NCBI RefSeq assembly: GCF_028610705.1
Contig: NZ_JAQQWT010000028.1
Coordinates: forward strand, 1 to 43,070
Origin: Halalkalibacter alkalisediminis
Lineage (GTDB): Bacteria; Bacillota; Bacilli; Bacillales; Bacillaceae_D
Direction: 5' to 3'
Length of the DNA: 43,070 bases
This document shows, piece by piece, positions 22,393 to 32,387 of this stretch. Position numbers and translations under genes: made by a program. The notes under the pieces are model-generated. The model was not told the origin of the DNA. It searched no databases and saw only the letters and a list, made by a program, of their open reading frames with translations. The number at the start of each line of letters is the position of its first letter. Positions within the stretch are counted from its first letter, which is position 1.

Positions 22393-23436
22393 TTGATAAA
22401 AGAGGCGATTAAAAAAGTCGTTCACAACCAGTCGCTTACGCTCGAGGAAGCAGCCGAGTGTATGAGAAGTCTGCTTGCCCAAAACGTACCGCCAGCTCAG
22501 ATTGGCGCCTTCCTCAGCAGTTTGGCTGCAAAGGGTGAGTCGAAGGAAGAGGTACTCGGATTTCTTCAGGCTTTACGTGAGCAGATGGTACATATGGATC
22601 GTGTAGAGGGTGCCGTTGATACGTGCGGGACTGGTGGTGACATGATAGGATCGTTCAACACATCGACCGCAGCGGCTCTTTTGGCAAGTGCAGCCGGAGC
22701 TAAAGTAGCGAAGTGTGGAAATCGTTCATCAAGCAGTTTGTGCGGAAGCGCAGATTTGCTGGAGGAAGCAGGAATACATATAGAGCTGTCGCCTGGTGAG
22801 GCAACAAATTGGGTGAAAGAGAGCGGGTTTGCGTTTTTGTTTACCCCTAATTATCATCGATCTTTGCGGGCGTTAGCACCGCTTAGAAAAGAGCTGGGCA
22901 TTCCAACAGCCCTTAATTTGCTTGGTCCGCTTGGCAATCCTATGTGCCCAAGACACCAAGTGCTAGGGGTAGCTAAAAGTCAACTTGCCCGATTTTATGC
23001 AGAGATTTTGCTCGAGCTTGGGGCTAAGCACTCATTTGTTGTCCGTGGTCTAGATGGAATGGACGAGATATCACTAAGTGCTCCAACAGAAGTTTATGAA
23101 ATTCGTAACGGTAAGATTGAATTCTTCTTACTAGAACCAGCTTCTCTCGGGCTTGATTATGTTACTCATGACGAGATTCGCGGGGGAGATGCCAAAAAGA
23201 ACCGTAAGATTTTATTAGATTTGTTTGATGGCAAAAAAAATGCTGTCCGAGAAATGACTTGTGTAAATGCAGGGGCAGCTTTAGTCCTTGCTGGACTTGC
23301 TGAAAATATACGCGAAGGGTTTTTGTTAGCGGAACAGGCGATTGATTCAGGTGCAGCGAAAGACAAGCTTACTGAATTAGTTCGCCGTTCCGAACAAATA
23401 AAAGGAGTGAACGATAAACATGTTCATGCTCGATGA
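22393..23436 (+). CDS. trpD: anthranilate phosphoribosyltransferase
   Basis: TrpD joins anthranilate and PRPP, the second dedicated step toward tryptophan. The sequence shows VDTCGTGGDMIGSFNTSTAA (PRPP site), KCGNRSSSSLCGSADLLE and LRKELGIPTALNLLGPLGNP, all diagnostic. I place the start at the TTG at 22393, about 347 codons, because AAAGGAG lies eight bases upstream and the product then matches usual TrpD length. An in-frame GTG at 22384 or TTG at 22321 is possible. It is the first gene of the operon. No trpE or trpG precedes it, so anthranilate must come from elsewhere. Its end overlaps trpC by 17 bases. Confidence 0.93.
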   Translation: MIKEAIKKVVHNQSLTLEEAAECMRSLLAQNVPPAQIGAFLSSLAAKGESKEEVLGFLQALREQMVHMDRVEGAVDTCGTGGDMIGSFNTSTAAALLASAAGAKVAKCGNRSSSSLCGSADLLEEAGIHIELSPGEATNWVKESGFAFLFTPNYHRSLRALAPLRKELGIPTALNLLGPLGNPMCPRHQVLGVAKSQLARFYAEILLELGAKHSFVVRGLDGMDEISLSAPTEVYEIRNGKIEFFLLEPASLGLDYVTHDEIRGGDAKKNRKILLDLFDGKKNAVREMTCVNAGAALVLAGLAENIREGFLLAEQAIDSGAAKDKLTELVRRSEQIKGVNDKHVHAR

Positions 23437-24226
23437 CATTTTAAAAAACAAAGCACAGGAAGTAGAGGCGAAAAAAAGTCGCTGCGGACTGGAGGAAGTC
23501 CAAGCGAAACTAAGAGCTGCTCGAAAACCACGTAATTTTTACCGTGCATTGAAGCAACCGGGTATTTCCTTAATTGCTGAAATTAAGCGTAAATCTCCTT
23601 CCAAAGGAGAATTCAGAGCCGACTTTGATCCACATATGTTAGCGAAGGTGTATTCAGAGAACGGGGCCCGCGCCATTTCTGTATTAGCCGATGAATCCTT
23701 CTTCGGCGGAGGTACTCATGTAGTGGAGGCTGTTGCGAACGATCCAGACGTGCACTTGCCGGTGATGTATAAAGAATTCATCATCGACCCTTATCAGATT
23801 TATGAAGCTCGTTCGGTTGGAGCGGATGCGGTGTTGTTCATTGTCCGTGCCATTGATCCGTATCGATTGCCGGAGATGATTGCCTTGGTTCATGAACTAG
23901 GGATAGAAGCTCTTGTCGAGTGCTTTAGTGCAGAAGAAGCGTCTTTGGCAGTTGAAGCAGGAGCGAAAATTATCGGTGTAAACAATCGTGACTTACAAAC
24001 GTTTCAAGTCGATTTGCAGCGTTCAGAAGAAATCCGGTCGGTGCTGCCGGGTTCAGTCGTTACCGTTAGCGAAAGCGGCCTCCATTCTCGCACAGATGCT
24101 GAAAAAGCGGAAGCGATCGGGTTTGATGCGATGCTCGTCGGTGAAGCACTGCTTAAGTCAAAAGATGTTGGGAGCCGAGTACGTGAGTTTGTTGGTCTTA
24201 CTTTACGGGCAGAGGATAAACGATAG
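23420..24226 (+). CDS. trpC: indole-3-glycerol-phosphate synthase
   Basis: The 268-residue TIM-barrel enzyme converts carboxyphenylamino-deoxyribulose phosphate to indole-glycerol phosphate. Diagnostic segments are [17 protein letters not shown] with the catalytic Lys, [35 protein letters not shown] and [13 protein letters not shown]. The length is normal for a monofunctional TrpC. The ATG at 23420 follows AAAAGGAGTG, and a second ATG two codons on is equally placed. It overlaps trpD and is 16 bases from trpB. Confidence 0.95.
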   Translation: MFMLDDILKNKAQEVEAKKSRCGLEEVQAKLRAARKPRNFYRALKQPGISLIAEIKRKSPSKGEFRADFDPHMLAKVYSENGARAISVLADESFFGGGTHVVEAVANDPDVHLPVMYKEFIIDPYQIYEARSVGADAVLFIVRAIDPYRLPEMIALVHELGIEALVECFSAEEASLAVEAGAKIIGVNNRDLQTFQVDLQRSEEIRSVLPGSVVTVSESGLHSRTDAEKAEAIGFDAMLVGEALLKSKDVGSRVREFVGLTLRAEDKR

Positions 24227-24242
24227 AGAGGAGGCGGCTAAG

Positions 24243-25439
24243 GTGGATGGTTTTTTTGGACAATTTGGCGGAGCTTTCGTCGCAGAAACGCTGATTGCTA
24301 ATTTAGAAGAGTTAGAATGTGAGTATAACAAGGTAAAGCATGATGTACAGTTCAAAGGGGAATTATCCAAACTTTTACATGAGTTTGTCGGACGTCCTAC
24401 TCCACTGACCCCCCTAAAGCGGATCAGTAGAGAGACAGGTGGAGCTAAGATTTATTTAAAACGAGAGGATTTGACGCATACGGGAGCTCATAAGATCAAC
24501 AATGCACTCGGGCAGGCGCTGCTTGCAAAACGGATGGGCAAAAAACGAATTGTTGCGGAAACGGGCGCCGGTCAGCATGGGGTGGCGGTCGCTACGGCTG
24601 CCAGTTTGTTAGGGCTTGAGTGCGTCGTTTATATGGGTGCCGTTGATGCGAAGCGTCAAGCACCAAATGTTCAGCGTATGAAGCTGTTAGGGGCGGATTT
24701 ACGTCTTGTAAATATTGGTCAAAAGACGTTGAAGGACGCTATTAGCGAAGCGATCCGTGACTGGATTACCAATGTTGGTGATACGCATTATTTGCTTGGG
24801 TCGGCTGTAGGTCCTCATCCTTTTCCGACGATTGTACGTGATTTTCAAGCGGTGATCGGCGAGGAGACGAGAAAGCAAATTGTTGAAGCGGAAGGACGTC
24901 TTCCAGACTACGTCATCGCTTGTGTAGGCGGCGGTAGTAATGCAATCGGGATGTTTCAAGCTTTTTTGGATGACAAAGAGGTGAAGCTGATCGGTGTGCA
25001 AGCAGCAGGGAAAGGAATTGACACAGATGCACATGCAGCACCGCTTATTAAAGGTACGCTCGGGATTGTGCAAGGCGTACATACGTATATGTTACAAGAT
25101 GAAGACGGTCAGATTATAGAGACCTATTCGATTGCTCCAGGCCTTGACTATCCAGGAGCTGGCCCCGAGCACAGTTACTTAAAAGACAGCGGGCGTGTTG
25201 AATACACACATATTAACGATGGCGAGGCGTTGAACGCATTTGAATATCTTTGCCAAGCAGAAGGTATTCTGCCGGCACTTGAGTCGTCTCATGCCGTGGC
25301 ACATGCTTTAAAAGTAGCCAAGACAATGAGGGAAGATGAAATTATGGTCGTGAATTTGTCAGGCCGTGGTGACAAAGACTTGTCTCAGGCAATCAGCGCG
25401 TTGGAGCACTTGAAAGAAACGGAGGGATCTATGGTATGA
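24243..25439 (+). CDS. trpB: tryptophan synthase beta chain
   Basis: The 398-residue PLP enzyme condenses indole with serine. Lys84 in [13 protein letters not shown] carries [16 protein letters not shown] follows, and [11 protein letters not shown] binds the phosphate. These features and GPEHSYLKD mark the standard TrpB1 type that pairs with TrpA. The GTG at 24243 is chosen because GAGAGGAGGCGG lies just upstream and the product begins at the conserved GFFGQFGG. A much longer reading frame upstream only overlaps trpC. The stop overlaps the trpA start in ATGA, giving the usual BA coupling. Confidence 0.95.
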   Translation: MDGFFGQFGGAFVAETLIANLEELECEYNKVKHDVQFKGELSKLLHEFVGRPTPLTPLKRISRETGGAKIYLKREDLTHTGAHKINNALGQALLAKRMGKKRIVAETGAGQHGVAVATAASLLGLECVVYMGAVDAKRQAPNVQRMKLLGADLRLVNIGQKTLKDAISEAIRDWITNVGDTHYLLGSAVGPHPFPTIVRDFQAVIGEETRKQIVEAEGRLPDYVIACVGGGSNAIGMFQAFLDDKEVKLIGVQAAGKGIDTDAHAAPLIKGTLGIVQGVHTYMLQDEDGQIIETYSIAPGLDYPGAGPEHSYLKDSGRVEYTHINDGEALNAFEYLCQAEGILPALESSHAVAHALKVAKTMREDEIMVVNLSGRGDKDLSQAISALEHLKETEGSMV

Positions 25440-26248
25440 GCCGCATTCAAGAAACGTTTGCTCGTCTAAGAAAGAAAAAAGAAGGTGCTCTTATTCCATA
25501 TATACCGGTTGGGTACCCTACAGCTGAATCATCGGAGCGCCTCATTCGGACGATCTGCGAATCTGGTGCCGATCTTTTGGAACTTGGTGTCCCTTATGCG
25601 GATCCGCTTGCTGACGGACCGACAATTCAAGAAGCAGGGGCACAGGCACTAGCAAATGGAACGAATCTCGGAAGCTGCATTGAAATGGTCGCTCGTTTAC
25701 GGGCTTCAGGTTTAGAAACGCCCATTGTTCTAATGGGTTATTGCAATTCGTTTCTTGCCTACGGACTAGAGAGTCTGGCTCAGGATACGGCAAAAGCAGG
25801 TGTTGATGGGCTGATCATTCCTGACCTTCCATCAACGATGGCTGATCCATGGGCCGAGGTGTTTCGTCCATTCGGCCTTGATTTGATCTTCTTTCTCGCT
25901 CCAACTACGAGTGAAACACGTCTTGCTTCTGTTGTACAAAAAAGTACAGGCTTTCTTTATTGCATATCAGTGACAGGGGTAACGGGTGAAAGGGATAGCC
26001 TTCCAGAACAGCTTCCGGCCTTTTTAAAACAAGTACGTACGGTAACAGATCTGCCGCTTTGTGTCGGCTTTGGTATTTCTCGTTTTCAACATGTTAGTGA
26101 TATCATTCCATATGTAGATGGTGTCATCGTAGGTAGCGCATTGATTAACGTCATAAAGGAAGCAGACCCAGACGAGGTTGAAGAAAAGGTCAGAGCTTAT
26201 ATCAACACGATGAAAGAAGCGACTCGTACGGTCGTAAGCCAGTCGTAA
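25436..26248 (+). CDS. trpA: tryptophan synthase alpha chain
   Basis: The 270-residue TIM barrel cleaves indole-glycerol phosphate to indole. It shows [15 protein letters not shown] with the conserved start of the barrel, [20 protein letters not shown] holding the catalytic acids, [10 protein letters not shown] and [10 protein letters not shown]. The CVGFGIS segment forms part of the phosphate site. It is complete and coupled to trpB, so the two can form the usual channelling complex. In this operon that complex could also supply free indole to a specialised pathway, although nothing in the sequence proves it. Confidence 0.95.
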   Translation: MSRIQETFARLRKKKEGALIPYIPVGYPTAESSERLIRTICESGADLLELGVPYADPLADGPTIQEAGAQALANGTNLGSCIEMVARLRASGLETPIVLMGYCNSFLAYGLESLAQDTAKAGVDGLIIPDLPSTMADPWAEVFRPFGLDLIFFLAPTTSETRLASVVQKSTGFLYCISVTGVTGERDSLPEQLPAFLKQVRTVTDLPLCVGFGISRFQHVSDIIPYVDGVIVGSALINVIKEADPDEVEEKVRAYINTMKEATRTVVSQS

Positions 26249-26261
26249 TGGAGGATTTAAC

Positions 26262-26891
26262 ATGGTACGAATTAAGTTTTGCGGATTAACAGACAAGTAT
26301 TCGGCAATGGCAGCAGTGGAAGCCGGAGCTGATTCCATTGGATGTGTGTTTGCAGCTAGCAAACGCAAGGTTACACCAGAACAAGCGAAGGAGATCATCG
26401 AGTCGCTGCCACCGTATGTATCGACAGTGGGAGTGTTTGTTGACGAAACACTTGATCGGATCAATGAAATCGCCGAGTACTGCCAATTGGACTTGCTTCA
26501 GTTACATGGGTCTGAAACTCCTGAATATTGCCGTCAGATCAAAAGGCCGGTCGTGAAAACAATTAAGGTTCGAAAAGCAAGTGATTTAGATCAGGCGGCT
26601 GCTTACAAGCAAGTGGTTAGAGGCTTCCTCCTTGATGCTTATGTAGAGGGGGCATCTGGTGGAACGGGTCATACGTTTCCATGGGAACACGTTGCTAAAG
26701 CCCAAGGAATGAGTCCGATTATTCTTGCTGGCGGACTACGTGCAGATAATGTAAAGGAAGCAATTTTCAAAACTCGCCCGTATGCCGTTGATGTGAGCAG
26801 TGGAATTGAAACTGACGGCTTTAAAGATCCAAGAAAAATGATCGAATTTGTACAACGTGTTCGAAACGTAAGCTTTTTTGCTCAGTCTTAA
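26262..26891 (+). CDS. trpF: phosphoribosylanthranilate isomerase
   Basis: The 209-residue TIM barrel catalyses the Amadori rearrangement between TrpD and TrpC. It begins RIKFCGLTDKYSAMAAVEAG with the catalytic Cys, has DLLQLHGSETPEYC, and ends with IILAGGLRADNV and VDVSSGIETDGFKD, all typical. It has a GGAGG ribosome site 13 bases after trpA. The order D-C-B-A-F differs from the common Bacillus D-C-F-B-A order, which suggests that the set was reassembled or acquired rather than being the resident trp operon. Confidence 0.95.
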   Translation: MVRIKFCGLTDKYSAMAAVEAGADSIGCVFAASKRKVTPEQAKEIIESLPPYVSTVGVFVDETLDRINEIAEYCQLDLLQLHGSETPEYCRQIKRPVVKTIKVRKASDLDQAAAYKQVVRGFLLDAYVEGASGGTGHTFPWEHVAKAQGMSPIILAGGLRADNVKEAIFKTRPYAVDVSSGIETDGFKDPRKMIEFVQRVRNVSFFAQS

Positions 26892-26912
26892 ATATCAAAG
26901 AAAGAGGTAGTC

Positions 26913-27950
26913 ATGATGCAGCAATCCTTAATTGTCGGATTTGGCAGAGCAGGACGTGATCTTCATTTACGTTGTCTCGAAAAAGCATATGCTGATAACA
27001 TCGATGCTAATCTTTTCGATCAGCGCGTAGGAGTCGTGGACCCGTATCTTTCTCCGTCTGACATAAAAAATGAGAATTTATTCTTTTTTTCAACTCTTAG
27101 TGAAGTAACTGGATTTGATCCAGCGTCAACCGTTGTCCATATTTGTACGCCGCCCGATTTACATACTGAAACGCTAAAACAAGTGGCAGAACTCGGTTTT
27201 ACGAAATGTTTAATCGAAAAGCCGTTGGCTACAACGAGAGCGGAATTGAAAACGATTCACGAAATTCAACATCAATTTGGCATCGATCTGATCGTTGTCG
27301 CCAATTGGTTAGCGAGTTCACTGACAACGAAGTTAATTGAAATTATCAAAAAGAAGGAATATGGTCCACTTCTTCACATTACAGCAGAGCAAAATAAGGC
27401 AAGATTATCGAGGACACTCGCCAATCCTAATCATGGAAATGCCTTCGATGTGGAAATTCCCCATCTAGTTGCCCTTGCTCTTTGTTTAGGGGGATCAGAT
27501 GTTAACGTTCTGACAGGCGAGACGGCTCATATGCTGATCGGCAATCGGATTTTTCCTCACATGGGGAAGGCGCGTATTACGTTATTACATAAAAGTGGTG
27601 TCACGTCGGACTTGATTTCAAATTTGGAGACCCCTGTTCGACAACGCTGCATCAAGCTTTATTTTAAAGAACACCAGGTGTTTGGTTATTATCCTTGCAG
27701 CCAAGATGACAGCTACTCGTGGCTAAATATTTATACCACTTGCGGCCGCTTTCTCAGCCAGCAAGTCATGTATGATGATCCGTTATCGAACGCTTTTACT
27801 GAATATTATAAATATTTTGATGGTTTAATAAAAAAGCCGGTCAGCGATTTAGAATTTAACGCTCGAGTGGTAACCGCTATCTGTGAGGCTAAGTCAAAGA
27901 GCGGATTGATACTGGATGAAGAAGATATTGAACATGAGGTGATCGTATGA
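26913..27950 (+). CDS. Gfo/Idh/MocA-family oxidoreductase, copy 1
   Basis: This 345-residue NAD(P)-binding oxidoreductase begins SLIVGFGRAGRDLHLRCLEK (Rossmann glycines). It continues with VVHICTPPDLHTETLKQV and CLIEKPLATT, the family's EKP motif. The C-terminal part has the expected mixed sheet with a possible catalytic His in FDVEIPHLVA. Such enzymes oxidise or reduce sugar hydroxyls. Placed directly before two aminotransferases it may form the 3-keto sugar that they aminate, as WbpB or NtdC do. It shows little similarity to the second family member at 33502 beyond the fold. Spacing from trpF is 21 bases, and the start overlaps no gene. Confidence 0.88.
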   Translation: MMQQSLIVGFGRAGRDLHLRCLEKAYADNIDANLFDQRVGVVDPYLSPSDIKNENLFFFSTLSEVTGFDPASTVVHICTPPDLHTETLKQVAELGFTKCLIEKPLATTRAELKTIHEIQHQFGIDLIVVANWLASSLTTKLIEIIKKKEYGPLLHITAEQNKARLSRTLANPNHGNAFDVEIPHLVALALCLGGSDVNVLTGETAHMLIGNRIFPHMGKARITLLHKSGVTSDLISNLETPVRQRCIKLYFKEHQVFGYYPCSQDDSYSWLNIYTTCGRFLSQQVMYDDPLSNAFTEYYKYFDGLIKKPVSDLEFNARVVTAICEAKSKSGLILDEEDIEHEVIV

Positions 27951-29074
27951 GTGTTCCATTTTTCAGTAATGCAGAGTCTTTTAAGAGGCAAAGTCCCCTC
28001 CTTTTGGGAAAATTGGACGAGATAATCGACCAAGGACTGTTTACAAACGGCCCTGTTGTCAGGGAGTTAGAGAAGGAACTCGAAGTTTTCACTGGTGCGA
28101 AGCATGCGATCGCCATTGGGAATGCGACCGAAGCGTTAATGATCATGCTAAAGGCAGTAGGCATTGGGCCGGGCGATGAAGTCATTGTGCCAAGCTTTAC
28201 GTTTTTTGCTTCGGCATCGAGTGTTGCTCATGTCGGTGCTGTTCCGGTGTTTTGTGATATTGATCCGATTACGTATGGTTTGAAGACAGATGAGCTCGAA
28301 AGCAAAATTAGTGATCGGACTAAAGCGATAATGCCGGTTCACCTTTTTACACAGATGGCTGACATGCAAGCGATTCGAAAAATAGTAGAAAAGCACAAGC
28401 TTCTTCTGCTAGAGGACAGTGCTGAAGCGATTTCGATGTTTTGTGATGGAGTTCATGCCGGCTTAGTAGGACATGCTGGGGTGCTCTCCTTTTTCCCGAC
28501 GAAGACGCTTGGAGCAATCGGTGATGCAGGCATGATTCTAACAAACGACGATGAAATCGCCAGACATGCCCGGCGCTTACGCATACATGGCCAAGACGAG
28601 GGAGTGTCTTATATTCATCATGACGTCGGTTATAACAGCCGGATGGATGATATTCAAGCGGCCATGCTTCTTGTCCGTTTGAAATACTTACAGAACGAGA
28701 TTGCCAAACGCGCCTATTTAGCACGTCTCTATGACACGCTTCTTGCTGACCTGCCCGAAGTACAGACACCGGTTATTCAAAAGCGGGAAGATACAGCAAA
28801 CCCCGTCTACTATGTGTATTTAATTGAAGCAGAGCAGCGTGACAAATTAGAAGCTTACTTAAAAGAACAAGGAATCGGTACAGAAACCTACTATCCGATT
28901 CCGCTTCACGCACAGCCATGCTTTTTGCACCTTGGGTATAAAGAAGGCAGCATGCCAAACGCCGAATCTGCCTGCTCGCGTTCCATCGCCTTGCCGTTGT
29001 ATCCGGACTTAACTGAAGCCGATGTACAGAAGGTCAGTGATGCGATCCATACTTTTTATAATAGGAGGGGATAG
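27947..29074 (+). CDS. DegT/DnrJ/EryC1-family sugar aminotransferase, copy 1
   Basis: The 375-residue PLP enzyme has the DegT fold. AIAIGNATEALMIMLKAVG binds PLP phosphate, VPSFTFFASASSV and LLLLEDSAEA contribute ring contacts, and Lys186 in FFPTKTLG is the internal aldimine Lys. HGQDEGVSYIHHDVGYNSRM follows as in WbpE. Such enzymes place an amino group on keto sugars, usually from glutamate. Its start overlaps the preceding oxidoreductase (ATGA), so the two are made together. The next gene is a close relative, suggesting tandem duplication followed by divergence. Confidence 0.92.
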   Translation: MSVPFFSNAESFKRQSPLLLGKLDEIIDQGLFTNGPVVRELEKELEVFTGAKHAIAIGNATEALMIMLKAVGIGPGDEVIVPSFTFFASASSVAHVGAVPVFCDIDPITYGLKTDELESKISDRTKAIMPVHLFTQMADMQAIRKIVEKHKLLLLEDSAEAISMFCDGVHAGLVGHAGVLSFFPTKTLGAIGDAGMILTNDDEIARHARRLRIHGQDEGVSYIHHDVGYNSRMDDIQAAMLLVRLKYLQNEIAKRAYLARLYDTLLADLPEVQTPVIQKREDTANPVYYVYLIEAEQRDKLEAYLKEQGIGTETYYPIPLHAQPCFLHLGYKEGSMPNAESACSRSIALPLYPDLTEADVQKVSDAIHTFYNRRG

Positions 29075-29075
29075 A

Positions 29076-30200
29076 ATGATCGTGCCATTTTTCAATTACA
29101 AGGCTCGTTACGCAGAAGACAAAGAAAAGATTAAAGAGCTCGTTTACCAAGTCGGTACATCTGATCAGTTTATTTTGAAGGAGTATGTTGCGGAATTAGA
29201 AGAGAAAATATGTGCCTTCACCGGTGCGAAGCATGCGATCGCCACCTCTAATGGCACTAGTGCTTTGACGATTATTTTAAAAGCGATGGGAGTTGGTCCT
29301 GGAGTCGATGTGCTCACCCCTGCCTTTTCATTTATTTCCACGGCAAGTGCAATTGCGTTGCTCGGCGGGCGTCCAGTCTTTGTCGATGTTGACCCGATAA
29401 CAGGCATGATGGACCCGGTTGATCTCGAAAGTAAGATTACCCCGTTAAGCCGAGTCGTCATTCCGACTCACCTGTTCTCGGTCATGGCTGATATGACCGC
29501 CATCAATGAAGTGGCAAAACGTCATGATTTGCTCGTACTTGAGGACAGTGCGGTGGCACTCGGTGCTCGCATGAATGACACGATGGCAGGAATCCTGGGT
29601 GATGCCGGGCTTTACTCGTTTTTCCCGGCAAAACCACTTGGAGGAATTGGCGATGGTGCGATGATCGTGACAAATGACCCCGAGTTAGCCAGACTTTGCC
29701 GGATGCTCAGGAACCATGGACAAGATGGAATCACTCGCTTCCTCCATCATCATATCGGGTACAACCATCGTATGGATGAAACAGTCGCTGCCTATTTGAT
29801 TTACAAGCTGGGGCGTTTCAGTCAATTGCTTGAGCGCCGCGCTCAAATTGGAAACTCCTACAATGAGGCGTTTAAAGGTCTTCTTCCGCATCTGCAAATT
29901 GTCGATGATACATCGTACGATCGAGTTTATTACACCTATGTCCTTCAGGCAGAACGCCGTGATGACCTCCGCGTTTTCCTAAGCGAGAAAGGGATTGAGA
30001 CACAGATTTATTATCCGCGCGCCTTGCCATTGCAGCCTGCATTTGCTTACCTAGGCCATAAGGAAGGTGATTTTCCGAATGCAGAGAGAATCACCAAGCG
30101 GGCGCTTGCTCTGCCGCTTTATGCTGAGATGCCAGATGAACATGTTGAGTATGTGAAACATGCGGTTATCACCGCAATGGCGGTGAGTACGTATGTCTAA
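29076..30200 (+). CDS. DegT/DnrJ/EryC1-family sugar aminotransferase, copy 2
   Basis: This 374-residue paralogue of the preceding gene also carries its PLP Lys at residue 186 (FFPAKPLGGIGDGAMI). The N-terminal FTGAKHAIATSNGTSALTII and VLEDSAVALG segments match. I chose the ATG at 29076 because ATAGGAGGGG lies just before it. Upstream in-frame starts lie inside copy 1. Both copies keep catalytic residues, so they probably act on two different keto substrates or at two positions. A heterodimer is also possible. The stop overlaps the next gene's start. Confidence 0.92.
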   Translation: MIVPFFNYKARYAEDKEKIKELVYQVGTSDQFILKEYVAELEEKICAFTGAKHAIATSNGTSALTIILKAMGVGPGVDVLTPAFSFISTASAIALLGGRPVFVDVDPITGMMDPVDLESKITPLSRVVIPTHLFSVMADMTAINEVAKRHDLLVLEDSAVALGARMNDTMAGILGDAGLYSFFPAKPLGGIGDGAMIVTNDPELARLCRMLRNHGQDGITRFLHHHIGYNHRMDETVAAYLIYKLGRFSQLLERRAQIGNSYNEAFKGLLPHLQIVDDTSYDRVYYTYVLQAERRDDLRVFLSEKGIETQIYYPRALPLQPAFAYLGHKEGDFPNAERITKRALALPLYAEMPDEHVEYVKHAVITAMAVSTYV

Positions 30201-31071
30201 ACACTTTCCTTTTACGCTGTCTGGTCTAAGCGATGAGGCCGGGCCGTCGCTTGATCAACAAATTCGTGCCCATGTCGAGCTTGGCTGGGAAGAAATAGAG
30301 CTTCGATCGGTAAATGGTGTGCCGTTTTACCGATGGGATGATGCAACGTTTGATGACGTCCGAAAGAGACTCGCTTCAGCTGGACTTCGTGTGTCAGCCG
30401 TCGCCTCTTGCATTGCCAATTGGCACCGCCCCATCACCGCCCCTTTTTATTACGATGTAGAAGAACTGAAAGTCCTTTCAGAACGAATGCAGGCACTTAG
30501 TGCAAGGTATGTAAGAGTGATGTCCTATCCGAATGACGGGCTTTCAGAGGACGAGTGGCGTGATCGTGTCATGGAGAGGATGCACCTTTTGACAGAAGAG
30601 GCACGTACGTCAGGCATTGTCTTATTACACGAGAACTGTTCAGGCTGGGGAGGTGCATCAGCGGAAAATACATTGTATTTACTAAAGGAAATAAACAACC
30701 CGGCTTTACGCCTGCTTTTTGATAGTGGAAATGGCATTAGCTATCGCTATGATGCGTATCAATTTTTGCAAAGGGTATGGCCGTATGTTGAGCATGTTCA
30801 TATTAAGGATGGGGTGTTACAACATCATAAGGCAATGTACACATCTCCTGGGAAAGGGGAATCGAAAGTAAAAGAGTGCGTGGAATGGTTGATGGATCAT
30901 CAATATCAAGGCATTTTGGCGATCGAACCCCATTTGCACTTAATTCCACATTTGAACAAGCAGGGCGATGAAAATGACTTGATCGATTCCTATATCACGT
31001 ATGGCCGCCAACTTGAGAAACTTGTAACGCAAATCCTGTCTAACAGAGAGGGAGAGAGGGCTTTTCAATGA
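30193..31071 (+). CDS. sugar phosphate isomerase/epimerase (TIM barrel)
   Basis: The 292-residue protein belongs to the xylose-isomerase-like TIM-barrel (AP endonuclease 2) family. Likely metal ligands are the Glu in LLHENCSGWGG, the Asp in LLFDSGNG, the His in HVHIKDG and the Glu in LAIEPHLHL. Members interconvert keto and aldo sugars or epimerise C2 or C3, for example on inositol or keto-hexoses. Its position after the two aminotransferases suggests that it reshapes the sugar skeleton. It overlaps both neighbours, so expression is coupled. The exact substrate cannot be read from sequence. Confidence 0.88.
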   Translation: MSKHFPFTLSGLSDEAGPSLDQQIRAHVELGWEEIELRSVNGVPFYRWDDATFDDVRKRLASAGLRVSAVASCIANWHRPITAPFYYDVEELKVLSERMQALSARYVRVMSYPNDGLSEDEWRDRVMERMHLLTEEARTSGIVLLHENCSGWGGASAENTLYLLKEINNPALRLLFDSGNGISYRYDAYQFLQRVWPYVEHVHIKDGVLQHHKAMYTSPGKGESKVKECVEWLMDHQYQGILAIEPHLHLIPHLNKQGDENDLIDSYITYGRQLEKLVTQILSNREGERAFQ

Positions 31072-32387
31072 GCAACCAGCTGTTTACCTCTGAACATAGC
31101 AAACTATTATTGGACCTGTTAGAAATGAATACAGTCTCTCCGATGGAAACAGGAAGGCTTTCTGAGATTCCTAGGGCACAGAAGATGTATGCCAACTATG
31201 CGGTGGAGAAAAGCGGCGGTAATTGTGAAATAGTGTACCACCAGTCACCCGACCCGAGCATCCTTACGTTGGAAGATGTTCCGATTTCCATCCGCGAATG
31301 TGCACATCAGCTTGGACATCTATTTTGGGAAAACCAATCGAATCTCGTTTTACGTTTTGGTCAGAAGCGACCTGTCGAGAAGACGATTATGTTTAATTTC
31401 CATATAGACACGGTCGATGGCATGTTTCCAGTAACGTTTGACGGCGAGACGTACAGGGGCAGAGGGGCGGTCGATATGAAAGGGCCGGGTGTCGCCTTGC
31501 TGGCGGGCATTCAAGCGGCAGTCAGCCAAAAAGCTGACCTGCTTGATGATACTTCAATTCTTATTCAATGTGTGTCTGGTGAAGAAGGCGGGGCAATGGG
31601 CTTTTATGGCACGAAACAATTGGCTGACAAAGGATATATCGGCCGCTTTAACTTGTTTGCCGAACCATCTGGAGGAGTCTACTTTGATCGCTCCAGCACA
31701 TCGATGACGGCACGCATCGATGTGTTCGGTCAAGATTCAACGGACGATGCACCAGATCAAGGCCATAATGCCACTTTACTGCTTGGTTATGTGGCGCAAA
31801 GGCTTATGAAAGAACTGCCAGAGCAGATTGAAAAAGAAGGGGGAAAAATGTGTCTTGCCGGTCTGCATACGGGTAATATGCATAATAAAGTGTATGGCAG
31901 TGGGCAGTTATTGCTCAATTTTGCCTATGTCACAACCGAAAGTGGCAGACAGATAAAGGCTTGGGTGGAAGAGGCATTTCTAGCGGCTGTAAACAGATTT
32001 CGCATCGAATTTTCAAGCGTTCCGACAGCTGCTGCAACCGTTAAAGAAGCAAAAGACATTAGCCAGCTTACCTGGATCAAACAAGGGCTACCTGTCCTGA
32101 TGAACCGACATGCAGAGCTCGAACACTTTTTAGGTTCACTCGGGTTAAAAAGGAATCCGGATGATCAGGTTGAGAAGGCCTTTACATGTGATGCGATGTG
32201 GGTTCAGGCCAACGACGTCTATACGGTCGTCTACGGCCCCGGCAGCTTAGAAGGCAACCTTGCTCATGCAAAAGGTGAATACATAAATAAGCGTGACCTT
32301 GAACGATATGCGTCTTTTATTTACAATCTTCTTCTCAAATACAGTGCCATTGCGCAAACCAAATCGACAAAGGAGCTGAATATATGA
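31068..32387 (+). CDS. M20-family metallohydrolase
   Basis: This 439-residue zinc hydrolase of the M20 (ArgE/DapE/CPG2) family has its metal ligands in FNFHIDTVDGMFP (His, Asp) and RGRGAVDMKGPG (Asp), the catalytic Glu pair in SGEEGGAMG, and FAEPSGG. A dimerisation lid fills residues about 205-330. M20 enzymes remove acyl or aminoacyl groups from amines. In a biosynthetic operon it could deprotect an N-acyl amino sugar or split an amide precursor. There is no signal peptide, so it is cytosolic. It overlaps the genes on both sides by four bases. Confidence 0.9.
   Translation: MSNQLFTSEHSKLLLDLLEMNTVSPMETGRLSEIPRAQKMYANYAVEKSGGNCEIVYHQSPDPSILTLEDVPISIRECAHQLGHLFWENQSNLVLRFGQKRPVEKTIMFNFHIDTVDGMFPVTFDGETYRGRGAVDMKGPGVALLAGIQAAVSQKADLLDDTSILIQCVSGEEGGAMGFYGTKQLADKGYIGRFNLFAEPSGGVYFDRSSTSMTARIDVFGQDSTDDAPDQGHNATLLLGYVAQRLMKELPEQIEKEGGKMCLAGLHTGNMHNKVYGSGQLLLNFAYVTTESGRQIKAWVEEAFLAAVNRFRIEFSSVPTAAATVKEAKDISQLTWIKQGLPVLMNRHAELEHFLGSLGLKRNPDDQVEKAFTCDAMWVQANDVYTVVYGPGSLEGNLAHAKGEYINKRDLERYASFIYNLLLKYSAIAQTKSTKELNI

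Noticed and set aside
23988-24242. Long upstream extension of trpB
   Set aside because: It lies inside trpC in another frame. The conserved TrpB N-terminus begins at the GTG at 24243, which has its own ribosome site.
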